Source: Terriglobales bacterium
GTDB lineage: Bacteria > Acidobacteriota > Terriglobia > Terriglobales > Acidobacteriaceae
Assembly: GCA_035457425.1 (NCBI GenBank)
Contig: DATIBR010000143.1
Location: 1 to 33,523, forward strand
Length of the DNA: 33,523 bases
Reading direction: 5' to 3'
The notes beneath the pieces are model-generated. The model saw only the letters and a list, made by a program, of their open reading frames with translations, did not search any database and was not told the origin of the DNA. Numbering within the stretch: position 1 is the stretch's first letter; each line of letters opens with the position of its first letter. The translations under genes and the position numbers were made by a program. Below, piece by piece: positions 21,713 through 29,234 of this stretch.

Positions 21713-23728
21713 ATGACGCTCGCACATCGGCCCCTGCGACGTGCCGGTCTTCTCTTCCTCGCGGTGCTGTTCGCCCTGCCCGGGTTTGCCGCCGAGAAGG
21801 CGCGCCTTGAGGTCACTAACTACACCATTGACGTCGACCTCATCCCGCAGACCCACCGCCTCACCGCCAAGGCGAAGGTCGAGTTCACCGCCACCGACGA
21901 CATCAACACCGCGGTCTTCGAGCTGCACAACGCCATGCGTGTCAGCAAGGTCACCGACGCCGCCGGCAAGCCGCTCCAGCCCGAGCGCGTCACCCAGGAC
22001 TCCACCGTCCGCGTGCCGCTGCCCTCCGGCCTCAACAAGGGCCAGTCCTCCACGCTCACCTTCGAATACGAAGGCATGATCTCCGACGCCGACGACTCGC
22101 CGGTCGAAGGCCTGCAGCTCGCGCACATCGCCACCGATTCCACCTATCTGCTCTACGCCGGCCGCTGGTTCCCGCTCGTCAACTATGGCATCGACCGCTT
22201 TACCGCCACCATCAACGTCACCGCGCCCACCGGCATGAAGGTCATCGGCTCAGGCGCGACCGCCGCGCGCGCCGCCGCTCCCGCCGGTCCCAAAGCCGCC
22301 GGGGCGGGCAAGGTCACGCACTCCTTCGTCTGGGACAAGCCCAGCTTCCCCGGCACCATCCTCGCGGGGGAATACGAGACCTTCAAGGGCGTCTCCGGCG
22401 GCATGACCGTCAACGTCTTCTTCAAGCCCAACCACAAGGCCGAAGGCCCCGCCTACGCCGACACCGCCGCGCGCGAGCTGGAATACTTCGCCTCGCTTTA
22501 CGGCCCCGCGCCCTCGCGCACGCTGAACCTGGTCGAGCTGCCCACCGACACCGTCCCGACCGCGTGGGCGCCCGAACTCGCCGCCATTACCGGTTTCGCC
22601 GTCAGCCCCAAGACCAACTACCGCCTGCTCGCCAACGTGATCTCGCACCAGTGGTGGGGCGTCTCGGTCAGCCCGGCCTCGAAGGCCGACATGTGGCTCT
22701 CCGACGGCTTCGCGCGCTATAGCGAGATGCGCTACGTCGAGTTCGCCGCCGGGCAGTCCGGCCTGGAAGAAGCCGCCAAGGACATGGCCGTCGGCGCGCT
22801 CGCCTACGACACCACGCCGCTCTCCCAGGTCTCGCGCCTCGACAACTTCTCGCCCGAGTTCCAGTCGCTGGTCTCCGACAAGGGCGGCATGATCCTGCAC
22901 ATGCTGCGCTGGGTGCTGGGCGACGTGCCCTTCGACCGTACCATGCGCGCCTTCGCCCAGCAGTACGCCGGCAAGAGCGCCAGCGCCGCCGACTTCCGCA
23001 CGCTCGCCGAATCGCTCTCCGGCCAGAAGCTCACCGCGTTCTTCACCCAGTGGCTCGATTCCACCGGTGCCCCTGAGTTCCGCAACAAGTACACCATCTA
23101 CCGCCTCGGCGGGAACAAAGGCTTCCGCGTCTCCGGCCAGATCTCGCAGGACCTCGACCTGTTCTCCATGCCGCTCGAGGTCCGCGTCGATACCGACGGC
23201 AAGACCGAGATGAAGCGCATCACCGTCTCCGGCACCGAGTCGCCCTACATCATCGAGACCTTCGGCAAGCCGCGCCGCATCGTCATCGACCCCTACAGCC
23301 GCGTGCTGAAGAACTCGCCCGAGCTCAAGGTGCGCGCCTCCATCCTGCGCGGACAGCAGCTCGTGCGCGAGGGCGACCTCACCGAGGCGCTCAAGGAGTT
23401 CCAGAAGGCGCTCGACTCCAACAAGAGCAGCTCGCTCGCCCACTATCGGATCGCCGAGGTCTTCTTCCTCCAGAAGAACTACCAGTCCGCCGCGAACGAG
23501 TACCGCGAGGCGCTCAACGGCGACGGCGACCCGCGCTGGACCGAGGTCTGGAGCCACATCCAGCTCGGCAAGATCTTCGATATCACCGGCCAGCGCGAGC
23601 GCGCCACCAACGAGTACCGCCAGGCCATCCAGACCAACGACAACACCCAGGGCGCGCTCGACGAGGCCCGCAAGTACCTCCAGGCCCCTTACTCGCAGAA
23701 CAAGGACCGCGAGCGCGACGGCGACTAG
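21713..23728 (+). CDS. secreted M1-like pseudo-peptidase with C-terminal TPR repeats
   Basis: This 671-residue protein has a signal peptide (to about FAAEKA, residue 27), an M1-type N-terminal beta domain (RLEVTNYTIDVDLIPQTHRL; LTAKAKVEF), and a catalytic-like domain. In M1 peptidases the zinc site is HExxH-x18-E. Here it is N308-V309-I-S-H312, and the Glu is D331 in WLSDGFARYSE, at the correct spacing. GAMEN is APELAAITGF. The enzyme should not be a zinc aminopeptidase. After residue about 560 there are TPR-like units (AEVFFLQKNYQSAANEYREAL; LGKIFDITGQRERATNEYRQAI). It may be a scaffold or binding protein (inference). A GGAG lies 11 bases before the ATG. Confidence 0.85.
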   Translation: MTLAHRPLRRAGLLFLAVLFALPGFAAEKARLEVTNYTIDVDLIPQTHRLTAKAKVEFTATDDINTAVFELHNAMRVSKVTDAAGKPLQPERVTQDSTVRVPLPSGLNKGQSSTLTFEYEGMISDADDSPVEGLQLAHIATDSTYLLYAGRWFPLVNYGIDRFTATINVTAPTGMKVIGSGATAARAAAPAGPKAAGAGKVTHSFVWDKPSFPGTILAGEYETFKGVSGGMTVNVFFKPNHKAEGPAYADTAARELEYFASLYGPAPSRTLNLVELPTDTVPTAWAPELAAITGFAVSPKTNYRLLANVISHQWWGVSVSPASKADMWLSDGFARYSEMRYVEFAAGQSGLEEAAKDMAVGALAYDTTPLSQVSRLDNFSPEFQSLVSDKGGMILHMLRWVLGDVPFDRTMRAFAQQYAGKSASAADFRTLAESLSGQKLTAFFTQWLDSTGAPEFRNKYTIYRLGGNKGFRVSGQISQDLDLFSMPLEVRVDTDGKTEMKRITVSGTESPYIIETFGKPRRIVIDPYSRVLKNSPELKVRASILRGQQLVREGDLTEALKEFQKALDSNKSSSLAHYRIAEVFFLQKNYQSAANEYREALNGDGDPRWTEVWSHIQLGKIFDITGQRERATNEYRQAIQTNDNTQGALDEARKYLQAPYSQNKDRERDGD

Positions 23729-23733
23729 AAGCA

Positions 23734-23754
23734 GCAATAAGCGATAAGCAATAA
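23734..23754 (+). repeat. heptanucleotide array after the M1-like gene
   Basis: GCAATAA, GCGATAA, GCAATAA are three exact heptads starting 5 bases after the TAG. They pair in inverted orientation with the array at 23881-23901, with a terminator between. Confidence 0.8.
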
Positions 23755-23757
23755 GCT

Positions 23758-23786
23758 GGGCCGGCTCGCGCCGGCCCTTTTCTTTC
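23758..23786 (+). terminator. Rho-independent terminator of the M1-like gene
   Basis: GGGCCGGC, loop TCGC, GCCGGCCC, then TTTTCTTT. It lies between the two heptad arrays. Confidence 0.9.
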
Positions 23787-23804
23787 CCGCTCCGATATCT
23801 TTGA

Positions 23805-23876
23805 GGGGTCATGCTGAGGAGCGTCGCTAGCGCGGCGCTTTCTCCAGCCGCGCGAGCAGCGACGAAGCACTTTGGT
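23805..23876 (+). repeat. dispersed repeat, copy B (GGGGTCATGCTGAGGAGC type)
   Basis: The start GGGGTCATGCTGAGGAGC and end GAGCAGCGACGAAGCACTTTGG match copy A at 6770-6850. The middle (GTCGCTAGCGCGGCGC) differs. Confidence 0.75.
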
Positions 23877-23880
23877 TTCG

Positions 23881-23901
23881 CTTATCGCTTATCGCTTATC
23901 G
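23881..23901 (-). repeat. heptanucleotide array containing the stop codon of the MidA-like gene
   Basis: CTTATCG three times; on the minus strand GCGATAA units. The gene's own last codons AAG-CGA-TAA provide the first GCGATAA, and two more follow, so the unit equals the gene's last seven bases. Confidence 0.85.
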
Positions 23902-25032
23902 CTTGCTGCTGAACTCCAACCCACTCAACCGCGGCGCTTGCTCCACGCCCTTCCCCAACACCATCACGTGAAACGTCTCGCCCATCCCCGCCGGCGTCAC
24001 TAGGTGCTTGAGCTGGAGCGCGACCTTGGCATGCTCCTGCGGAACGGAGCACCCTTCGAACGCGTCGGCGAACTGCGTCTCTTCTCCGATGCCCAGCAGG
24101 AACTGCGACTGCGTCACGAACCCGAGCTTGTAGAGAAAGGCCTTCTCGGCCCACCCTTCCAGCGCGGTGAAGTTCACGTGCGCGGTGATGTCCTGCTCCC
24201 CCGGAGCTTCGTAGGGGTCCTCGCTCGCCTTGTGCTCCCGGTAGCACATCAGCGTGTCGAGGTGCCGCCCCGCGATCTGCTCTGCCTGTGTGTATCCGTA
24301 GTCGATCACAACCGCGAACCCGCGCTTCATCGCCTCACCTGCAAAGAAGATCTGATCCATTGCTTGCAGGCAGCGCTCCACACGCTCGCCGGCTTGCGGC
24401 CGCACGCTGTATTCCGCCAGGACCTCCTGGTAAGCCTCATCAATCGGCGCGAACGTCTCCACGAACCTCCCTTCCCGCTCTCCGACGCACACCAGCCCGC
24501 GATGGTCGATGATCTCAACCGGCAACGCGTCGAAGAACTCGTTCGCAAAGACGATGGCGTGCTCGCGGGCCTGCGGCAGCTTCTCCGCCACCTCCGCCTT
24601 GCCCGATTTCACATGCGATTGCAGCGTGTCGAACAGCCGCTGCCGCAATCCCGCCGAGCGCTCGACCAGCACGTAATGCAGCGCCTCGAAAAACTTGGGA
24701 AACTTCTTCTGCGACCAGTCCAGCACGTCGCGCGCGAACAGCCCGCGCCCCGGCCCCAGTTCGATCAGCTCCAGCCGCGCCGGCTCGCCCAGCGCGCGCC
24801 ACATCTCCTCGAACTGCCGCGCCTGCAACCGCCCGAACACCGCGTGCACGTCGGAGCTGGTGTAGAAGTCGCCGGCCTTGCCGAACTTCTCCTGCGGCCG
24901 CGCGTAGTAGCCCCACTCCGGGTGATAGAGGCACAGCTCCATGTACTCGGAAAACGGCATCGGCCCATGCTGCCGGATGCGCTCCACGATGAGCTCTCTC
25001 AGTGCCGCCACTCTAGCCGCCGGTGCGCTCAC
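23896..25032 (-). CDS. class I SAM-dependent methyltransferase, MidA/NDUFAF7-like (COG1565)
   Basis: This protein of about 378 residues begins LRELIVERIRQHGPMPFSEY and has the family's YHPEWGYYARPQEKFGKAGDF and YTSSDVHAVFGRLQARQFEEM. The SAM motif is ELIELGPGRG (about 88-97), followed by FANEFFDALPVEII and AVVIDYGYTQAEQIAG, then QDITAHVNFTALEGWA. The mitochondrial relative NDUFAF7 methylates an arginine of complex I; the bacterial substrate is not known. The start is uncertain: GTG at 25030-25032 has GGAG ten bases before it; another GTG follows at 25009-25011. It overlaps the upstream small gene by about 20 bases. Its last codons are part of a heptad array. Confidence 0.88.
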   Translation of the reverse strand: MSAPAARVAALRELIVERIRQHGPMPFSEYMELCLYHPEWGYYARPQEKFGKAGDFYTSSDVHAVFGRLQARQFEEMWRALGEPARLELIELGPGRGLFARDVLDWSQKKFPKFFEALHYVLVERSAGLRQRLFDTLQSHVKSGKAEVAEKLPQAREHAIVFANEFFDALPVEIIDHRGLVCVGEREGRFVETFAPIDEAYQEVLAEYSVRPQAGERVERCLQAMDQIFFAGEAMKRGFAVVIDYGYTQAEQIAGRHLDTLMCYREHKASEDPYEAPGEQDITAHVNFTALEGWAEKAFLYKLGFVTQSQFLLGIGEETQFADAFEGCSVPQEHAKVALQLKHLVTPAGMGETFHVMVLGKGVEQAPRLSGLEFSSKR

Positions 25033-25309
25033 GGCGCTGCCGCTCCTGGTGGTCCTGGGGTGTGCGGAGGAACATCTCGACGAAGTAGTCGTGCAGGCAG
25101 TCATACAGCATCCGCTGGAAGACCCACTCGAAGTTGGGGTGATCGAGGTCCCGCGGATGCAGCGTCGCGGTGTACGTGTGCACCTTCACGCTGGGGTCCT
25201 TGAAGCGGATGAGCAGTTCCACGCCCTCGCCGGCTTCCTGCGCGTCGAACACCAGCAACGGATGCTCGTACAGCGCCAGTTGTGCGCGGACCTTCTCGAG
25301 GCGAGTCAC
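25013..25309 (-). CDS. small hypothetical protein
   Basis: I do not recognise this protein of about 98 residues. From a GTG at 25307-25309 it reads TRLEKVRAQLALYEHPLLVF, then GVELLIRFKDPSVKVHTYTA, LHPRDLDHPNFEWVFQRML and YDCLHDYFVEMFLRTPQ, ending in a charged tail. It looks like a small alpha/beta domain with one cysteine. A longer open frame to 25387 exists but its extra part is repeat sequence. TACAAT lies 7 bases before the GTG, with no Shine-Dalgarno. It is just ahead of the MidA-like gene and overlaps it by about 20 bases, so the two are probably coupled. Confidence 0.6.
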   Translation of the reverse strand: MTRLEKVRAQLALYEHPLLVFDAQEAGEGVELLIRFKDPSVKVHTYTATLHPRDLDHPNFEWVFQRMLYDCLHDYFVEMFLRTPQDHQERQRRERTGG

Positions 25310-25316
25310 GAAGGGG

Positions 25317-25322
25317 ATTGTA
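25317..25322 (-). promoter_or_regulatory. -10-like TACAAT before the small hypothetical gene
   Basis: On the minus strand TACAAT, seven bases, then GTG at 25307-25309. It helps to choose this start over the upstream extension. Confidence 0.4.
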
Positions 25323-25356
25323 AACGTCAAACGCACGGAGCGGGCCCGGCCACTCA

Positions 25357-25390
25357 CAACTCGCAACTCACAACTCGCAACTCGCAACTA
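25357..25390 (-). repeat. heptanucleotide array at a permease stop codon
   Basis: CAACTC[G/A] four times (25357-25384), then CAACTAC, in which CTA is the permease stop (TAG, minus strand). Reading minus: GAG-TAG-TTGCGAG-TTGCGAG-TTGTGAG. Confidence 0.85.
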
Positions 25391-26629
25391 CTCGTACCGC
25401 AGCGCCTCGATCGGGCTCAGGCGCGCGGCCTTGATGGCCGGCAGCATCCCGCTCACGATCCCCACGAAGATCAGGATCCCGGTCGCGACCATCAGGTTGG
25501 CCGGGTCGATGATCAGCCGGATGTCGCCCGCCTCCGCGTTCTTCGCCAGCGCGGAATACAGCGTCAGCCGCCCCACGCCCAGCGACACTATGTACGCCAG
25601 CACGATCCCCGCCAGCCCGCCGGCAAAGCTGATGGCCAGCGCTTCCGCCAGGAACTGCAGCAGGATCGACCGCCGCCGCGCGCCCAGCGCCTTCAGCGTC
25701 CCGATCTCCCGCGTCCGCTGCTGCACCGACACCAGCATGATGTTCATCAGGCCCACGCCGCCGATCCCCAGCGTCAGCGTCCCGATGAACGCCAGCAGGA
25801 CCTGCAGCCCCATCGTGATCACGCGGAACTGCGACAGCCGCTCCAGCGAGTTGAACACGAACACCGCGCGCCGGTCGTCTTCGCGGAAGTTGTGCGCCTG
25901 CCCCAGCGTCGCGCGCACCATGTGCTCCACCTTCTGGTAGTCGAGCCCTTCGTAGTCCAGCCAGATCCCGTCGAGATACTGCGTGTTGTCCAGGTCGCCC
26001 ATTGAGGTGAAGGGCACGTAGATGACCCGGTTGATGTTGTCGTCGCCCTCCTGCATCTTCGGCTCCAGCACGCCGATCACCTGGAAGCTCAACCCGTCCA
26101 GCCGGATGTACTCGCCCACCGCGTACTTCCCGCTGAACAGCTTGGTCTTAGCCTCCGACCCGATCACCGCCACCCGCCCGCGCTGGATGTAATCCTCTTC
26201 GTTGAAGAACCGCCCCATCTCCGGCCGCAGCTTCCGGATGTCGATCATCCCGGTGTTGACCCCCGAGACCGGCAGCGGATAGCTGCGGTTCTCGTAGGCC
26301 ACGTTCGCGCGCTTCCCCACCTCGGGCGACACGTGCTTGATCATCGGCACCGCGTTCACCAGCCGGTCGATGTCGTCGTAGGTGAAACGCACCTGCACGC
26401 CGGCCTTCGCGCCGCCGGCCTGCTTCGAGGTGCGTCCCGGGAACACGCCCAGCACCTTCGATCCGAACGATTCGAAGATGTTGGTGATGGCGACGCCGAA
26501 CCCCGCGCCATAGGCCAGCAGCAGGATCACGGTCGCGATGCCCCACGCCATCCCCAGCATCGTGAGCGTGGCGCGCCGGCGGTCGTGCTGCATCGCGCCG
26601 TAGGCTTCCCGGAGCAGGTCGCGCATCAT
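25388..26629 (-). CDS. MacB-type ABC transporter permease (pair B, second)
   Basis: This 413-residue permease has the MacB layout: an N-terminal membrane helix (GMAWGIATVILLLAYGAG), a large periplasmic domain with GRTSKQAGGAKAG, and three C-terminal helices with GIGGVGLMNIMLVSVQQRTREIG and a final EALRYE. FtsX-like families export peptides or act in cell-envelope work; a separate ATPase is needed. The stop TAG lies in a heptad array. The ATG overlaps the preceding permease TGA by 4 bases, so the two are translated as a unit. It closely resembles the product of 27981-29225. Confidence 0.92.
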   Translation of the reverse strand: MMRDLLREAYGAMQHDRRRATLTMLGMAWGIATVILLLAYGAGFGVAITNIFESFGSKVLGVFPGRTSKQAGGAKAGVQVRFTYDDIDRLVNAVPMIKHVSPEVGKRANVAYENRSYPLPVSGVNTGMIDIRKLRPEMGRFFNEEDYIQRGRVAVIGSEAKTKLFSGKYAVGEYIRLDGLSFQVIGVLEPKMQEGDDNINRVIYVPFTSMGDLDNTQYLDGIWLDYEGLDYQKVEHMVRATLGQAHNFREDDRRAVFVFNSLERLSQFRVITMGLQVLLAFIGTLTLGIGGVGLMNIMLVSVQQRTREIGTLKALGARRRSILLQFLAEALAISFAGGLAGIVLAYIVSLGVGRLTLYSALAKNAEAGDIRLIIDPANLMVATGILIFVGIVSGMLPAIKAARLSPIEALRYE

Positions 26630-27879
26630 GCTTCGTGCCTCAGCGCTTCCACCGGCGGCAGCGCCGCGGCTTTGCGCGCCGGGTAGACGCCCGCCACGAT
26701 CCCCGCCAGCGACAGCGATGCGATGGCCAGCGTCGCGCTTGACGCCACCAGCGTCGGCGGGTCGAACCCAGGCGGCGACGGCAGCTTGCTCAGCGCCGCC
26801 ATCAGCCCGGCGGCCGCTCCCATGCCCACCCCGCCCGACACGATCGTCAGGATCACGCCCTCCAGCAGGAACTGCGTCATGATGTTCCGGTTCGTCGCCC
26901 CCAGCGCCTTGCGCAATCCGATCTCTTTCGTCCGCTCCGCCACCGACACCAGCATGATGTTGATGATGCCGATCGCTCCCAGCGCCAGCGTCACCAGCCC
27001 CACGCTCCCCAGGAACATGTTCATCGCGTCGAAGATCTTCCCCACCATCTCCTGGCTCTTCACCGTGTCCCAGTCCTCGAACGCGTCTTCATTCTTGGGG
27101 TCGAAGCCGTGGTTGCGCGCCACCACGGTGCGCGCTTCCTGCCGCGCCTGCTCGTGGTCCTCCGCCCGCGTCGGCGTGTAGTTCACGAACGAGATCGCCC
27201 CCGGCGCGTTGGTCGCGTCCTTCACCGGGAAGTACGTCGCCATGGTCGAGAACGGGATGAAGCACCGCACGCTCGACGAGTTCCCTTCGTCCTTGGTGAA
27301 GTTCGAGATGAACCCGATCACCTCGAACCGCAGCCCGCCGATGAGCAGGAACTTCCCGATCGGGTTCGGGTCGTCCGGGAACAGGTTCTTCTTCATCTCC
27401 CAGCCGATGACGGTGACCTGCCGCCGCTGCTCCTCGTCGAGCTCGTTCAGCCACCGCCCTTTCGCCAGCGGCAGGAAGCGGATCTGCTTGAACACCGGCA
27501 GCACGCCCGCCACCTGGCCGTTCGAGTTCTGCGTCTCGCTCACCACCCGGATGTCCTGCCGCACCAGCACCGGCGACGCGTACTTCACGTGCGGCTGCCG
27601 CCCGATCTCCATCGCGTCCTCGGAGGTGATCCAGTAGCGCCGCATGCCCGTCGCCTGCCCCTGCACCGCCGGGATGCGCCCGTTGAACATGAACATGATG
27701 TTCTCGCCGATCTCGGCGAGCTCCCGCTTGTTCCCGCTGCGGAACCCTTCTCCCACCCCCACCAGCAGCAGCAGCGATCCCACACCCCACGCGATCCCGA
27801 ACATGGTCAGGAAGGAGCGCAGCTTGTGCGCCCACAGCGTGCGGAAGGTCTGCGCGAGAATGTCCCAGAGCGTGCGCAT
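26626..27879 (-). CDS. MacB-type ABC transporter permease (pair B, first)
   Basis: This 417-residue permease starts MRTLWDILAQTFRTLWAHKL and has the N-terminal helix TMFGIAWGVGSLLLLVGVGEGF, a periplasmic domain with IMFMFNGRIPAVQG, and C-terminal helices with IGIINIMLVSVAERTKEIGLRKALGAT. The end PPVEALRHEA is typical. The two members of each pair are different from each other but like those of the other pair, so each pair probably forms a heterodimer. No ATPase gene accompanies them in the window. The substrate cannot be read. Confidence 0.92.
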   Translation of the reverse strand: MRTLWDILAQTFRTLWAHKLRSFLTMFGIAWGVGSLLLLVGVGEGFRSGNKRELAEIGENIMFMFNGRIPAVQGQATGMRRYWITSEDAMEIGRQPHVKYASPVLVRQDIRVVSETQNSNGQVAGVLPVFKQIRFLPLAKGRWLNELDEEQRRQVTVIGWEMKKNLFPDDPNPIGKFLLIGGLRFEVIGFISNFTKDEGNSSSVRCFIPFSTMATYFPVKDATNAPGAISFVNYTPTRAEDHEQARQEARTVVARNHGFDPKNEDAFEDWDTVKSQEMVGKIFDAMNMFLGSVGLVTLALGAIGIINIMLVSVAERTKEIGLRKALGATNRNIMTQFLLEGVILTIVSGGVGMGAAAGLMAALSKLPSPPGFDPPTLVASSATLAIASLSLAGIVAGVYPARKAAALPPVEALRHEA

Positions 27880-27922
27880 GTTTGGCGGAGCTTCTACTTT
27901 AGCAGGAAAGGTACCGGGCTCT

Positions 27923-27983
27923 GAGTCCCGAGTCCCGAGTCAGGATCGGCCGCTCGCAACTCGCGACTCGAGACTCGGAACTA
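27923..27983. repeat. inverted heptanucleotide arrays between the permease pairs
   Basis: The left array is GAGTCCC, GAGTCCC, GAGTCAG (27923-27943). The right array is GCAACTC, GCGACTC, GAGACTC, GGAACTA (27956-27983). In the last unit CTA is the permease stop. The halves are inverted. Confidence 0.85.
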
Positions 27984-29225
27984 CTCGTAGCGCAGCGCTT
28001 CGATCGGGTCCAGCCGCGCGGCCTTGATCGCCGGCAGCATCCCGCTCACGATCCCCACCAACCCCAGGATGATGGTCGAGACCACCAGCGACATCGGCGA
28101 GATCAGCAGCCGGATGTCGCCCGCCTCCGCGTTCTTCGCGATCGCGCTGTACAGCGTCAGCGTCCCCACGCCGAACGAAACCAGGTACGCCAGCAGGATG
28201 CCCAGCACGCCGCCCAGCGCCGTGATGGTGAGCGCCTCCGCCAGGAACTGCACCAGGATGGACCGCCGCCGCGCGCCCAGCGCTTTCAGCGTCCCGATCT
28301 CCCGCGTCCGCTGCTGCACCGACACCAGCATGATGTTCATCAGCCCCACCCCGCCGATCCCCAGCGTCAGCGTCCCGATGAACGCCAGCAGGATCTTCAA
28401 CCCCGCCGTGATGATGTGGAACTGCGTCAGGTCCTTCAGGATGTTGGCCACGAAGATGGCGCGCTTGTCCGTCGGATTGAAGCTGTGCGCCTGCCCCAGC
28501 ACGGTCCGGATCTGCGTCTCCACCTTCTCGTACTCCATGCCTTCGTAGTCGATCCAGATCCCGTCCACGTACTCCGTGTTCCGCAGGTCGCTCATCGTCG
28601 TGTACGGGATGTACACCTGCGTGTTGATGTCGTCGTTGTTCCCTTCCTGCATCTTCGGCTTCATCACGCCGACCACCTCGAAGCTCAGCCCGTCGATGCG
28701 CACGGACTCGCCCAGCGGATACACGCCGCTGAACAGCTTGGTCTTCGCGTCCGACCCCAGCACCACCACGCGCGCCCGCTGGTTCACCTCTTCCTGGTTG
28801 AAGAAGCGCCCGGAATCCACCGTGAAGTTCCGGATCTGCTGGAACGGCGGCCCCACCGCCGCCACCGACCATTCATAGTTGCGCGAATCGCGCGCGATCT
28901 TCCCCTGCTTCCAGTACGCCGGCGAGATCCGCTTGATCAGCGCCACGTTCGTCCGCAGCCGGTCGATGTCTTCCATCTTGAAGCGGATCTGCTGCCCCGC
29001 CTTCGCCCCGCCTGCCTGCAGCGACGTCCGCCCCGGGAACACCCCGATCAGCTTCGTCCCAAAGTTCGAGAAGATGGCCTCGATCGCGCGCTCGAATCCC
29101 GACCCGTAGGCCAGCAGCAGCACCACCGTCGCGATGCCCCACGCCATTCCCAGCATGGTCAGCGCGGTGCGCCGCCGGTTGAACTTCATCGCGTCGATGG
29201 ATTCGGTGAGCAGATCGCGCAGCAT
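27981..29225 (-). CDS. MacB-type ABC transporter permease (pair A, second)
   Basis: This 414-residue permease is a close relative of that at 25388-26629, sharing TMLGMAWGIATV, GRTSLQAGGAKAG, LGIGGVGLMNIMLVSVQQRTREIG and IEALRYE. The N-terminal helix, periplasmic core and three C-terminal helices are complete. AGGAGG five bases before the ATG marks the start, and the previous gene ends 9 bases away. It is presumably the duplicated counterpart of pair B's second gene. Stop codon is in a heptad array. Confidence 0.92.
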   Translation of the reverse strand: MLRDLLTESIDAMKFNRRRTALTMLGMAWGIATVVLLLAYGSGFERAIEAIFSNFGTKLIGVFPGRTSLQAGGAKAGQQIRFKMEDIDRLRTNVALIKRISPAYWKQGKIARDSRNYEWSVAAVGPPFQQIRNFTVDSGRFFNQEEVNQRARVVVLGSDAKTKLFSGVYPLGESVRIDGLSFEVVGVMKPKMQEGNNDDINTQVYIPYTTMSDLRNTEYVDGIWIDYEGMEYEKVETQIRTVLGQAHSFNPTDKRAIFVANILKDLTQFHIITAGLKILLAFIGTLTLGIGGVGLMNIMLVSVQQRTREIGTLKALGARRRSILVQFLAEALTITALGGVLGILLAYLVSFGVGTLTLYSAIAKNAEAGDIRLLISPMSLVVSTIILGLVGIVSGMLPAIKAARLDPIEALRYE

Positions 29226-29234
29226 GGCTTCCTC

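Noticed and set aside
22250-23812. Minus-strand open frame of 520 residues
   Set aside because: It is opposite the M1-like gene; sequence is low-complexity Val, Gly, Glu, Leu with no motif.
23881-23901. CRISPR array
   Set aside because: Heptad arrays have no spacers, units are far too short and there are no cas genes.
25310-25387. N-terminal extension of the small hypothetical gene
   Set aside because: It is encoded by the heptad array and its flank; GTG at 25309 with an upstream TACAAT is more likely.
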